Of a stretch of 50,620 bases of DNA, positions 35,689 to 44,139 are shown in pieces (the stretch's first letter is position 1; each line of letters begins with the position of its first letter). The position numbers and the translations under genes are program-made. This stretch comes from an uncultured Alphaproteobacteria bacterium. Lineage in GTDB: Bacteria > Pseudomonadota > Alphaproteobacteria > RF32 > CAG-239. A model generated the notes under the pieces. That model was not told where the DNA came from and made no database searches. It saw only the letters and a program-made list of their open reading frames with translations. Location of the stretch: positions 1 to 50,620 of the forward strand of contig CALXTF010000008.1 of assembly GCA_944391335.1 (NCBI GenBank), read 5' to 3'.

Positions 35689-36963
35689 TCAGTTAATATT
35701 TTCGGCTTGAGAAGCTTGTTTTTTTATTGTCCGAATTATTCGAGGAACAATAAAAACAATAGTTTCAGATTTAGGATTTTTAATACCGAAGATTTCATTA
35801 GGAATACCTATAATTAGGAAATTTTCACCTAATTTGCTGCGAATATTAAATTGTGTTATTTGTCCATCAGTTCCTTCTAATGTTATATCGGAGAAGATAC
35901 GGTTTTGAGGCATAAGAGATGATTTTGCCAAGAGGGAAAGTTGTGCTTCAGGAGATTTTCTATCGGCGCATTTGCCGATATCAAAACGAGACATCCAAAG
36001 GTTTGGAACAATAAACTTCCCTTCTGCGGATTTTACAACACGAGCTTGTCCGGATAAGAAATGTTGTAATGTACTAAAATTCAAATCATCAGAAGTTGTT
36101 AGAACGCGTCCGATTACACCTGTTTTTGTTGTTTTAATTGTTCCGAAATCAAAAATATTTAATAATTTTTGCCATTCAATATCATTTATTTTGTTATAAG
36201 GGTAAATTGTGAAGAGGCTGACATCGTAAGCAATTAAGACGGGATTCTCTTCAAAATAATCGATTAAATCTTGAATCTTAGTTTGTAACTCGACATCAGC
36301 ATCAAAAGTAATTGAATAGTCAGACCAATCGGTTGTAATGTTGGTAATTCCAGATCCTCTCAAAACATCGAGTAAAGCGAGAATAATAGGTCTTGATTTT
36401 GGAACATAAAGGGTAAAGTTTGCTTTTCGACTGATTGTCAGTATTTTTGTATCCGCGTTATAGCTATAATAAATTTCTGCGGCATCGGCAATCATTTTAA
36501 CGACATCGGATAATTCCCCGTGTAGATTTTCTGCGGATATTTTAGCATAAGGAGCATCCTTGGCAACTAAACGGATATCTGCTTCTTTAATGAGTTTTAA
36601 TAAAGCTTTTTCTGCAGGCATTGTTTTGAAAGAAAATCCGGTTACTTCAAACCTTGGCAGAGGATTATTTATGCCATTACGGACGATATTAAAAGCTTTT
36701 ATATTATAGGGTAAAGCTGTAATCATTTCTTGAGTTTTCCAATTAACGTTACATCTTAAAGGTGTTTCCAAATCTAGGGAGCTTGCGCCTTTAGGTGTTC
36801 TGATCATATTAGGATCTTCAAGATTAACAGCCGAAGCTGCGGATAAAGGATCAACATAAACCACAGGTTTAGGATCTGGCTCAGGTGATTTACAACTGCA
36901 CAAGAATCCACTTAATATTAAGCAAAGGGTGATTTTTTTTAATATGTTAAGATTTTTAAGCAT
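35689..36963 (-). CDS. Compact secretin-like lipoprotein related to PilN
   Basis: This 424-residue lipoprotein has lipobox FLCSC. Its middle aligns by eye with the PilN encoded at 6459-8078: ENLHGELSDVVKMIADAAEI with a following TKILTISR matches PilN's SYRGSLSGLLDEIGSRFGIW segment. DVELQTKIQDLIDYFEENP corresponds to the N-domain helix before the barrel. The C-terminus ends SETIVFIVPRIIRTIKK, similar to secretin endings (LVIILTPVV in PilN). A beta-rich C-terminal part (~300-415) is shorter than a full secretin barrel. It probably sits in the outer membrane as a ring or partial secretin. It is expressed with the bitopic protein (17 bp downstream) and lies beside the T4SS, not the pil operon. 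Confidence 0.62.
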   Translation of the reverse strand: MLKNLNILKKITLCLILSGFLCSCKSPEPDPKPVVYVDPLSAASAVNLEDPNMIRTPKGASSLDLETPLRCNVNWKTQEMITALPYNIKAFNIVRNGINNPLPRFEVTGFSFKTMPAEKALLKLIKEADIRLVAKDAPYAKISAENLHGELSDVVKMIADAAEIYYSYNADTKILTISRKANFTLYVPKSRPIILALLDVLRGSGITNITTDWSDYSITFDADVELQTKIQDLIDYFEENPVLIAYDVSLFTIYPYNKINDIEWQKLLNIFDFGTIKTTKTGVIGRVLTTSDDLNFSTLQHFLSGQARVVKSAEGKFIVPNLWMSRFDIGKCADRKSPEAQLSLLAKSSLMPQNRIFSDITLEGTDGQITQFNIRSKLGENFLIIGIPNEIFGIKNPKSETIVFIVPRIIRTIKKQASQAENIN

Positions 36964-36997
36964 TAGTCGGTTACTTTCCGTATATATTAAATTATTG

Positions 36998-37528
36998 TTA
37001 TTTGTTTTCTTCTTCGGTTGGAAAATTAGGGGTAATATTATTTTCTTTCATTAATTTTTCCATTAATTGCTCCATACCCATTCCGGCACCGATAGTGGGA
37101 TCTTCTGATTTATCTATTTTTCCAAGAATATTTTTCATTTTTTCTATTTCACGAGCATCTTCTTTAATCATATCCGGAGAAGAATTACTTCTAAGTTCAT
37201 ATCTGTATTCTGCCAATGTTTTTTTCAAGCCGTTTAGTCCGCCGGCAATTTTTTGTTCGACATAGGAATATAGATCCGGATGTTGAAGGATATATTCGCC
37301 GGTTTCGTTAATTTCTTCCAACACATCTAAGATATAATTAAAAAAAGGATATTCTTCAATAGCAATATTTCCTTTCCGCACGCAACGCGCCGCGATTCGC
37401 GAAATAGTGCGATCGTAATAATCTTTTAATAAAATATAATTATCGACATACCATAAATCACCTTTTTCGATAGAATTTTCTTTTTGAGATAATGTTTCAT
37501 TTGTCGATTTAGATATATTATCATCCAT
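36998..37528 (-). CDS. Small cytoplasmic protein of unknown function
   Basis: This is a 176-residue protein. ATG 37528 is preferred over the in-frame GTG at 37534 because AAAGGAG is 8 bp from it. There is no signal or membrane segment. It is mostly helical and charged: DNYILLKDYYDRTISRIAAR, then NYILDVLEEINETGEY and a C-terminal helix MEQLMEKLMKENN. It lies between the large DWxW-repeat protein (upstream) and the secretin-like lipoprotein in one operon. It could be a cytoplasmic partner or chaperone, but nothing in the sequence proves this. Confidence 0.45.
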   Translation of the reverse strand: MDDNISKSTNETLSQKENSIEKGDLWYVDNYILLKDYYDRTISRIAARCVRKGNIAIEEYPFFNYILDVLEEINETGEYILQHPDLYSYVEQKIAGGLNGLKKTLAEYRYELRSNSSPDMIKEDAREIEKMKNILGKIDKSEDPTIGAGMGMEQLMEKLMKENNITPNFPTEEENK

Positions 37529-37594
37529 TAGCACTACTCCTTTGGAGATTATTGTAAATTAGGGTTTTATTTTTGTAAAATATTTTCATTTAAT

Positions 37595-39922
37595 TTACCC
37601 GATATTATCATTATTTTCAATATAAGGATCGATGAAATTATTATCCTCCAAACCGCATAAGACCAGATGAGGAATATTATCAGCAATAATTTCCGATTTT
37701 TCAATAATTTCTGAAGCATTTAAGATTGATGGCGAAGAGGAAACATATAAAGATGTATCTGAGGTAGAAATATCGTAATTTTGATTTACAGTATTTTCAT
37801 CAGACAATTCGGCGGGGACTTCTTCATATTCCCATACCCAATCTTGTCCTTCGACACCTTGTATTTCGGCATCATCGGGAATTTCTTCATATTCCCATTC
37901 CCAATCTTGTCCTTCGACACCTTGTATTTCGGCATCATCGGGGACTTCTTCATATTCCCATTCCCAATCTTGTTCTTCATCATTTTGTGATGTGTGACTA
38001 TCATCATACTGCCATTCCCAGTCTTGATTATCATCATCATGATTGGTTTCGGTTATTTCATAAGTTTTTTCAACAGGTTTGTTTTCTTTTGTTTCATTGA
38101 ATCCCCAACCCCAATCGTTTGCATCATTGTCCTGATTTTTTTGAACGGATTCGGCGGTAAAGGTATTAGAAAGAGCTACTAATTTTTCTAATATTGGTGA
38201 TATTTTAGGTGTAGGAATAGTTTCTGAATTATTATCATGAGTTATATTGCTTTGATCAGTATTATCATTAGAGATATTTGATTTTTCAAGGATATCTTTA
38301 TTTTCTGCTTCGTGTTTATTTTCCGGTATTTCATTTGTTGGATTATCCGTTTTTTTATCAGCAATATTAGGAGTTTGTTTTTGGTTAGTTTCAACAGGTT
38401 CTTGAGACGTGGAGCCATCAGTGATTTCAAGGACTTGTGTATTTAATTCTTCTTTATTTTTTTTCTTCTTTTTTTTCTTTTTCTTTTTGGGTGTTGTTTC
38501 GATATTATCTGTTGTTGTTTCATTGACAGCGGTATCAATAGTTATTTTATTGTTTTCTTGTTGAGGTAAAACGTCAAGTTGAGGAATAGAATTATCGATG
38601 TCATCAAATTGTTCTGTAAGGAGAGGTTTATCAACGATGTTATTTTGAGGTATGGTTGATAAGATAGGTTGAGAGACAGTATTTAAAGACAGAGGTTGAA
38701 TTTGTTTTAGTGCGTTAATAATAGCCTCTGTTGATTGTTTTTGGCTTTCTTTTAAGGCAGATGATATTAATACAGAAAATTCTTGATTTTGAGCGCGTGC
38801 GATGTCTCGGAATAAATTAGCCTGCATACGCATAATTTCTTCAACTTTTAAAGTATTATGATTATTTTCGTCAAAAGAAGTATCTTTTTTTAATTTTTCT
38901 AAAGTTTCAATGATTGTTTGAGCGGAATTTTTTTGGCTTTCTTTAAGTGCCATTGATATAATTGAAGAAAATTCCTTTCCTTGAATTTTTAGAGCTTGTT
39001 CGACAGATTGTACGGAGTTTTTATCATTTGGAGAAGCTGTGGCATAAGTAATGGGTAAGGGTTTATTTTCGTCATTTATCTTTTTAAATGATTCAATAAG
39101 TGTTTGTGTTGAAATTTTTTGACTTTCTTTGATAGCTGTTGCAATAAGTGAAGAAAGTTCTTCTTTTTGATTTTGTGTTATTTCTTTTAAGAAAGAGGAT
39201 TGAGCTTTCACTAAATCATCAACCAGATTTTTTGTAGAAGTTGTATTTATATTTCCATTTTTGTTATCATTTGGGAATACAAAGGGATTATTTGAAGATA
39301 CGAGTTTAGTGAGATTTTCCTGAAGTTCGGTAAAAGAACGAACAATCATTTTATTGTCTTCCAGCCGTTTTTTCTCAGAATTTTCGATTGCGTCAGTTAA
39401 GGCTTTTGAAATAATATTAGTAAAAGATTCATCGGCGACAAGTTTCATAGAACCGTTTAAATTTTTAGTATTATTAGTTAATGACGGTTGTGTGTTTTGT
39501 AATTTTTGAATAATTTCGGCGTTGGATTGAGCCAAGCTGTTAGCCAATATTTGTGCAAAATCATTATTTTTAAGAAAGTCGGCATTAGATTTTTCTGTTT
39601 GTTCTTTATTTTCGGCAATAGCCGTTTGCAAGATATTATTATTTTTATGTGAATGAGCAATAGGTTTTAGACCTTTGCTTTTTTGTTCTATATCTTCCAT
39701 ATATTCTTGGAGCGGGGTTCCGCCGGGTAGATTTCGAAACATATTTTTCACTTCTATAGGGAGCTCGAGCAGCATTTTATTAAAAGCTTCACGTCTTTCA
39801 TCGCTAAAGATATGCAATTGGCGGAAAATATTTAAAAAACGTTGTGCCACGATAACAGGAAGTTCATCGCCGTCTTTATCTTTTTGCCCGAAATTAGCTG
39901 AGGTATTTATATCTTCTGCCAC
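37595..39922 (-). CDS. Large cytoplasmic repeat protein with five DWxWx(Y/F) motifs
   Basis: This 775-residue protein starts at GTG 39922 with AGGAG 9-10 bp upstream. It has no signal peptide or membrane helix. The N-terminal ~75 residues look folded and helical (FLNIFRQLHIFSDERREAFN, IEVKNMFRNLPGGTP). Residues ~100-400 contain several related ~60-residue helical modules with a shared core such as ALKESQKNSAQTIIETLEKL and ALKESQKQSTEAIINALKQI. A run of about a dozen Lys (~470-482) follows, then an acidic, Asn/Thr-rich tail. The tail has DWGWGF, DWEWQY and three tandem DWEWEY/DWVWEY units within 21-residue repeats. It heads the four-gene operon. An adaptor, receptor or effector role is possible; no family is recognised. 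Confidence 0.5.
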   Translation of the reverse strand: MAEDINTSANFGQKDKDGDELPVIVAQRFLNIFRQLHIFSDERREAFNKMLLELPIEVKNMFRNLPGGTPLQEYMEDIEQKSKGLKPIAHSHKNNNILQTAIAENKEQTEKSNADFLKNNDFAQILANSLAQSNAEIIQKLQNTQPSLTNNTKNLNGSMKLVADESFTNIISKALTDAIENSEKKRLEDNKMIVRSFTELQENLTKLVSSNNPFVFPNDNKNGNINTTSTKNLVDDLVKAQSSFLKEITQNQKEELSSLIATAIKESQKISTQTLIESFKKINDENKPLPITYATASPNDKNSVQSVEQALKIQGKEFSSIISMALKESQKNSAQTIIETLEKLKKDTSFDENNHNTLKVEEIMRMQANLFRDIARAQNQEFSVLISSALKESQKQSTEAIINALKQIQPLSLNTVSQPILSTIPQNNIVDKPLLTEQFDDIDNSIPQLDVLPQQENNKITIDTAVNETTTDNIETTPKKKKKKKKKKNKEELNTQVLEITDGSTSQEPVETNQKQTPNIADKKTDNPTNEIPENKHEAENKDILEKSNISNDNTDQSNITHDNNSETIPTPKISPILEKLVALSNTFTAESVQKNQDNDANDWGWGFNETKENKPVEKTYEITETNHDDDNQDWEWQYDDSHTSQNDEEQDWEWEYEEVPDDAEIQGVEGQDWEWEYEEIPDDAEIQGVEGQDWVWEYEEVPAELSDENTVNQNYDISTSDTSLYVSSSPSILNASEIIEKSEIIADNIPHLVLCGLEDNNFIDPYIENNDNIG
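37818..38006 (-). repeat. 63-bp tandem repeats encoding DWxWEYEE units
   Basis: Three in-frame 63-bp units start at about 37818, 37881 and 37944 (each CTTCATATTCCCA... on the plus strand), nearly identical. On the coding strand they give QDWEWEYEEVPDDAEIQG with minor changes. Two further, diverged DWxWx(Y/F) motifs lie just N-terminal in the protein. Confidence 0.85.
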
Positions 39923-40122
39923 TTTTATTTTCTCCTATATATTTACAAGATATACTGAATAGAAAATAAAGTCAAATTTATAAATATTAATTAAACAAGA
40001 GAAGGAAACAGAAATTGATGAAATGAAAGTTTTAAAACATTATTTTATTATAAGTAATGTGGTATTTTTTATCTTTTAAGTTTCGAATTTTGAGGTAGTT
40101 ATTTGTTAAAGTCTATTTTAGA

Positions 40123-40148
40123 TTAAAAAAAACCGCCCGAAGGCGGTT
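40123..40148 (-). terminator. Intrinsic terminator of the regulator gene
   Basis: On the minus strand AACCGCC (40148-40142) and GGCGGTT (40137-40131) form a 7-bp stem with a UUCG tetraloop, followed by a run of eight or more T. It lies 7 bp after the regulator stop. Confidence 0.93.
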
Positions 40149-40155
40149 AAACAAT

Positions 40156-41124
40156 TTATAAATGAATAGCGACGACTTTATATAATTTACTTAAATCGTT
40201 ATTATCTAATTCAATTTTTTCATCTGGATTCCATCTAATACCATAAAGATTTCCGTTATCATCTTCACGAATACTAAGAATCATCATTTCTTGATCATTA
40301 ATTTGATAAGCGGCAATATCGCCAATACTGACGATTTCCTGAGGATCGACGAATAAAATAGAACGAGCGGGCAACAAGCTTCCTAAACGGCGTGTACAGA
40401 GATTTAAGCCATAAGCGTCTTTTTTTCCTGAGAGTACGATAGGGCGATTAACCCATTTTATATCTTTTTCTTTATCGACGGTAATATTACCTTCATTTGC
40501 AGGTGTTCCGTAGACAGGGATTTTTTGTTGATCAACGCTGTCAAAAGAAGCCGCAGACATTCCTTTAGGAATAGATAACAGTTTATATTTAGCATCATTA
40601 CGTTGAATAATTTCATCCAAGACGCCTTTACTATCCAAATTTTTAATTGTTTCTTTTAATTCATCGACGGTAAAACCTAAAGATTTAGCTATATTTTTCA
40701 TTTCTTTATCAGAAACTTCACGTTGTCCCATTTCGATTCTGTGATATACGGATAAAGTCATATCGGAGCTTTCGGCGACTTCAATCAGAGTAAGATTTTT
40801 TTCATTACGGATTTGTCTTAACCCGGCTCCGAGAGTTTTAAGACCGGCTTTTTCATTTATTTTATTGCGCCGTTCTTGTTCTCTTCGCCAAGACATGATA
40901 ACTTCTTCATCAGAATTTTGTTCATTAACGAATAAGTCCTGCATAGGACAATCAAGCATTTCTGCAACGCGAACCAATTGTTCTTGATCGATTCGCCGAT
41001 AACCTTTTTCTATTTTTGAAATAGCAGATAAACTAACACCAAGGTGATCTGCCAATTCCTGCATGGAACGACCGCGTAATCTGCGATACATTCTAATTTG
41101 GTTAGGAAAAATAATTTCTTCCAT
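40156..41124 (-). CDS. Transcriptional regulator with two HTH_XRE domains and degenerate S24/LexA domain
   Basis: This is a 322-residue protein with a first HTH_XRE domain at ~8-65 (MQELADHLGVSLSAISKIEK) and a second at ~99-157 (LTLIEVAESSDMTLSVYHRI). A C-terminal LexA/CI-like S24 fold covers ~203-318 (LLPARSILFVDPQEIVSIGD). In active S24 proteins a GDSM motif supplies the nucleophile; here the aligned positions are TRRL (244-247), so the Ser is Arg246, and the usual catalytic Lys region reads MMILSIRED without it. It should therefore dimerise but not self-cleave. It is transcribed alone between two minus-strand T4SS operons, with promoter and inverted repeat upstream. It is a good candidate for controlling the surrounding machine and itself. 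Confidence 0.82.
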   Translation of the reverse strand: MEEIIFPNQIRMYRRLRGRSMQELADHLGVSLSAISKIEKGYRRIDQEQLVRVAEMLDCPMQDLFVNEQNSDEEVIMSWRREQERRNKINEKAGLKTLGAGLRQIRNEKNLTLIEVAESSDMTLSVYHRIEMGQREVSDKEMKNIAKSLGFTVDELKETIKNLDSKGVLDEIIQRNDAKYKLLSIPKGMSAASFDSVDQQKIPVYGTPANEGNITVDKEKDIKWVNRPIVLSGKKDAYGLNLCTRRLGSLLPARSILFVDPQEIVSIGDIAAYQINDQEMMILSIREDDNGNLYGIRWNPDEKIELDNNDLSKLYKVVAIHL

Positions 41125-41169
41125 AATTTATCATCCTTTGCATTTATTATAAAACTATATTTTGAGTAG

Positions 41170-41197
41170 ATAATAATCTAATTGAATAAATAATCAA
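41170..41197 (-). promoter_or_regulatory. Promoter candidate of the regulator gene
   Basis: On the minus strand TTGATT (41192-41197), a 16-bp spacer, and TATTAT (41170-41175) lie ~45 bp before the ATG at 41124, immediately downstream of the inverted repeat at 41203-41230. An alternative -10 TATAAT is at 41146-41151. Confidence 0.45.
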
Positions 41198-41202
41198 GAA
41201 AA

Positions 41203-41230
41203 TTACACAAAAAAGTATTCTTTTGTGTAA
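41203..41230. promoter_or_regulatory. Perfect inverted repeat, possible operator
   Basis: TTACACAAAA (41203-41212), an 8-bp spacer, and TTTTGTGTAA (41221-41230) form a perfect 10-bp dyad directly upstream of the regulator's -35 box. Size and symmetry suit an XRE/CI-type dimer, suggesting autoregulation. It also follows the stop of the VirB6 operon, so a weak terminator is an alternative, but the stem is AT-rich. Confidence 0.5.
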
Positions 41231-41256
41231 AAGAAAAATTAAAAGGATTGTTAATT

Positions 41257-44106
41257 TTACTTAAACTCATGAAATCTAAAAGCTTTATTACCATCTATGG
41301 CGACTTGTCGAGCAAAATTTGAAATATCATTTTGATCAAACATAATTTCATCGACAGGAATGTTTTTGCTAAATGTTCCATCAGAATAAAGAGGTCGGTT
41401 GGTGTATTTGGAATAAAAATCGCTAAAAGCATATCTGTTACTCATTTGGACATCTGTGGAACCATCGGCTTTTTTCATAGTTTTAATATAAGATTTCCGT
41501 TGAATAATTCCATCTGTTGCATAAGCTGTACCTGATCCATTTTTATCAACATTTTGATATTCAGACATAACGCGGGCATCGTTTCCGAAAGTCAATTTAA
41601 AAGTAGCAACAGAGCCGTCAGAGTATTTTTGAGTAATCATCCATATTGTACGTCCTATTTTGTCTGTTCCTTGAGTTATTTGACGATCGATAACCCCGTC
41701 TGATAATTTATCTCCAATTTTATTCATTCTTTTATTGAAGATTGTTTTCATAAGGAGTGTTTGTTTTTCATTTTGAGTTAAGTTTGAATTTTGCATAAAG
41801 TCATTCAATGTTTTTTCATCAAATGTTCCGTCTTTATTCATTATATGTTTTAGCGCAACAGAATTTGCTTTAATTTTATTTTTAACTAATATTCCGTTTT
41901 TATCATATTTTCTTATAGTTCGACCATAAGCGTCGACGGTTTTTTCTTTTCTTTTACCGTTTCTTTTTTCAACGAAGATATTCATTTTAGTATTACCGTT
42001 AACATCGGTTTCAAAACTTCTATATTCTTTACGACCGAGTAATTTTTGCAATCTTCCGGTTGTTTGATATAAAGTATTACCGTTGGCGTCTTTTAAGGTG
42101 TTTCCTTGTGTATCGATTGCTTCAGTAAGGTTACCTTTGAATAAAGAACCGATATTTGTAAATTTTCCTTTAGCCGCGCCGTTCCATTTAGCAATAGATG
42201 CGCGATAGTAAGATTGTTGTATATATTGACCTCCTCTGATTACCAGATTTTTACCTCCGCGTAGAATAGGCTTTCCGGCTTTTGTTCCGGCCCATTTAGT
42301 TGCAGCCATAACGGTTGAGCCTGTGGGAGATCCAATTCCTTGTCCTTTAAATTTGAGGCCACCGGCGAAAGAGTCGGCAAATTTTTTCATTTCACCAAGG
42401 ACAGCCCAACCAAGGAAACAAATAGCAAGTAATTTTATAACTTGATATGACCACCATAATGGAGCAAATACGAATTTTTGAGAGGTCATATCTCTAAGGG
42501 CATCGGCAGCGACAGAAGTAATGATGAAAATAATTAAGGATAAGAAGATGAAGCAGAATATGGCGTTTAAGAATATTTCCCATACTTTTTCCAAATATTG
42601 ACCTGTTATTTTAAAAGCAAAAGCTCCTAACGCTGCCGGTAGCAAAGCTACGGCAATTGCCAATTTAAGCACACAATCGACGAGTAGATACGGATAGATG
42701 ACCAGTAAGAGAAAACCTGCTAAAAAGAATAAAATACAAGTAAAAGTATATCCTAAATTAGGAATAAATCCAAAGGATCTATCTTCCCAAGCCAGACACC
42801 AACTGATTTCGCCCAGAGCTAAAACATCAACAATTTGATTTTGAATACTTTTTACCGTACATAAAATACCTGTTCCCATAGATTGAGACAATCCGCCTTT
42901 TTCCGAATCAATAATTGATAAATTATCGCCTAAATTGCAGGTATCTGAAATTTTGCCGGCGGATTGAGCAATTTTTAATCCAGTGTTAAAGACAGGATCA
43001 ACACTTAAGGATAAAATTTGGGGCAAACTTGAATTTAAGAGAACAGCAACAATAAGCACACGAAACATTTGTTTTACAATTTCATTAATGAATGTTCGTG
43101 GTTCTTGAGCTTCCATATTTGAAACATAACGTAAAACAATAAGAGCCAACCATAAAGCCATTCCGACCATAACCACGACAAAGACAGGTTTAGCCAAAGC
43201 GTTAAAAGAAACTTTTGCCATGACACTTGCCGTATTATATATAATTTGGAAAGGTTTGCAGAAAATACATCCCCAAGAGCGATAATCGTTGCGAACTTTT
43301 TCAAAAGTTGGACAACCATCAGAATCACCTTCTTCTGCTTTATTGGTTTCGCCCATATTTACTGTTGTTACTTGACCTTCGACGTTTGTTGAATTTTCCG
43401 GAGAGGATGATGGCTTTTTACAACTTTCAACATTACTTTTTGTTGGGGTTTGGCAGTTGCATAGTTTTTGAATTTCGTCACATATTGGGTTTATAAGACT
43501 TCCCGCGGCATCTCTTATTTCAAAGTGTAAATGAGGTTTACCGCATGCGCTTCCTGTTCCTCCGACATAACCGATAACATCGCCTTTTTTGACTTTTACA
43601 CCTGTTTTGAGGCCCAAAACGGGTTTATTAGTAAGATGTGCGTAACGAGTTGAATAAGTTTTTCCGTTACATCCTTCATGTTTAATTTCAACGACATTTC
43701 CGTATCCGCTTTGGCAATTATTGGCAGAAGGTTCTTGTGCGCCGAAACTATATCGGGAGATAATACCGTCCATTGCAGCCGTGACACTAGTTCCTAATGC
43801 TGCGTCATAATCCATTCCTTCATGATTGCTTTGTTTTTTTTCATTATAACAAACATCGTCAGAAACACTTGACACACTTGCCACCGGCATAATATTGATA
43901 CATGCTTGGTTATTGCTTTTATTACTCTCGTCAAGACATTGAGAATCAACACTTGGTGTTTCAGAACAATTTTGAGAAATATTATTATTATTATTGTATT
44001 GAGTTGAACAAGTTGCGGCAAAGGTGTTGCATGATGCAAAAATAGAGAATATTAATGCAACAAGAAAATTGAGTTTGTTGTTTTTTATAATTTTACATAT
44101 TCTCAT
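41257..44106 (-). CDS. VirB6/TrbL-like protein fused to N-terminal M23 peptidoglycan endopeptidase
   Basis: This 949-residue protein uses ATG 44106; an in-frame GTG at 44118 lies too close to AAGAAG to be favoured. A signal sequence ends near NTFAA. The M23 (LytM) zinc metallopeptidase domain covers ~85-210, with the complete ligand and catalytic set: HEGMD (His95, Asp99), YAHL (His157) and HLHFE (His192, His194). A Cys-rich linker follows, then the VirB6/TrbL polytopic region (~275-560), preceded by WGCIFCKPF. A ~380-residue hydrophilic C-terminal part (EYRSFETDVNGNTKMNIFVE and similar) is probably cytoplasmic. The peptidase would open peptidoglycan for the secretion channel, taking the place of VirB1. 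It is last of the VirB6 operon. Confidence 0.88.
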   Translation of the reverse strand: MRICKIIKNNKLNFLVALIFSIFASCNTFAATCSTQYNNNNNISQNCSETPSVDSQCLDESNKSNNQACINIMPVASVSSVSDDVCYNEKKQSNHEGMDYDAALGTSVTAAMDGIISRYSFGAQEPSANNCQSGYGNVVEIKHEGCNGKTYSTRYAHLTNKPVLGLKTGVKVKKGDVIGYVGGTGSACGKPHLHFEIRDAAGSLINPICDEIQKLCNCQTPTKSNVESCKKPSSSPENSTNVEGQVTTVNMGETNKAEEGDSDGCPTFEKVRNDYRSWGCIFCKPFQIIYNTASVMAKVSFNALAKPVFVVVMVGMALWLALIVLRYVSNMEAQEPRTFINEIVKQMFRVLIVAVLLNSSLPQILSLSVDPVFNTGLKIAQSAGKISDTCNLGDNLSIIDSEKGGLSQSMGTGILCTVKSIQNQIVDVLALGEISWCLAWEDRSFGFIPNLGYTFTCILFFLAGFLLLVIYPYLLVDCVLKLAIAVALLPAALGAFAFKITGQYLEKVWEIFLNAIFCFIFLSLIIFIITSVAADALRDMTSQKFVFAPLWWSYQVIKLLAICFLGWAVLGEMKKFADSFAGGLKFKGQGIGSPTGSTVMAATKWAGTKAGKPILRGGKNLVIRGGQYIQQSYYRASIAKWNGAAKGKFTNIGSLFKGNLTEAIDTQGNTLKDANGNTLYQTTGRLQKLLGRKEYRSFETDVNGNTKMNIFVEKRNGKRKEKTVDAYGRTIRKYDKNGILVKNKIKANSVALKHIMNKDGTFDEKTLNDFMQNSNLTQNEKQTLLMKTIFNKRMNKIGDKLSDGVIDRQITQGTDKIGRTIWMITQKYSDGSVATFKLTFGNDARVMSEYQNVDKNGSGTAYATDGIIQRKSYIKTMKKADGSTDVQMSNRYAFSDFYSKYTNRPLYSDGTFSKNIPVDEIMFDQNDISNFARQVAIDGNKAFRFHEFK

Positions 44107-44139
44107 TTTTGTTTTCACCTTCTTTTTTATTAGTAGACT

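Noticed and set aside
38455-38495. Homopolymer-like A/T tract (polylysine) as a frameshift site.
   Set aside because: The tract mixes AAA and AAG codons and the frame is intact on both sides with the same repeat style.
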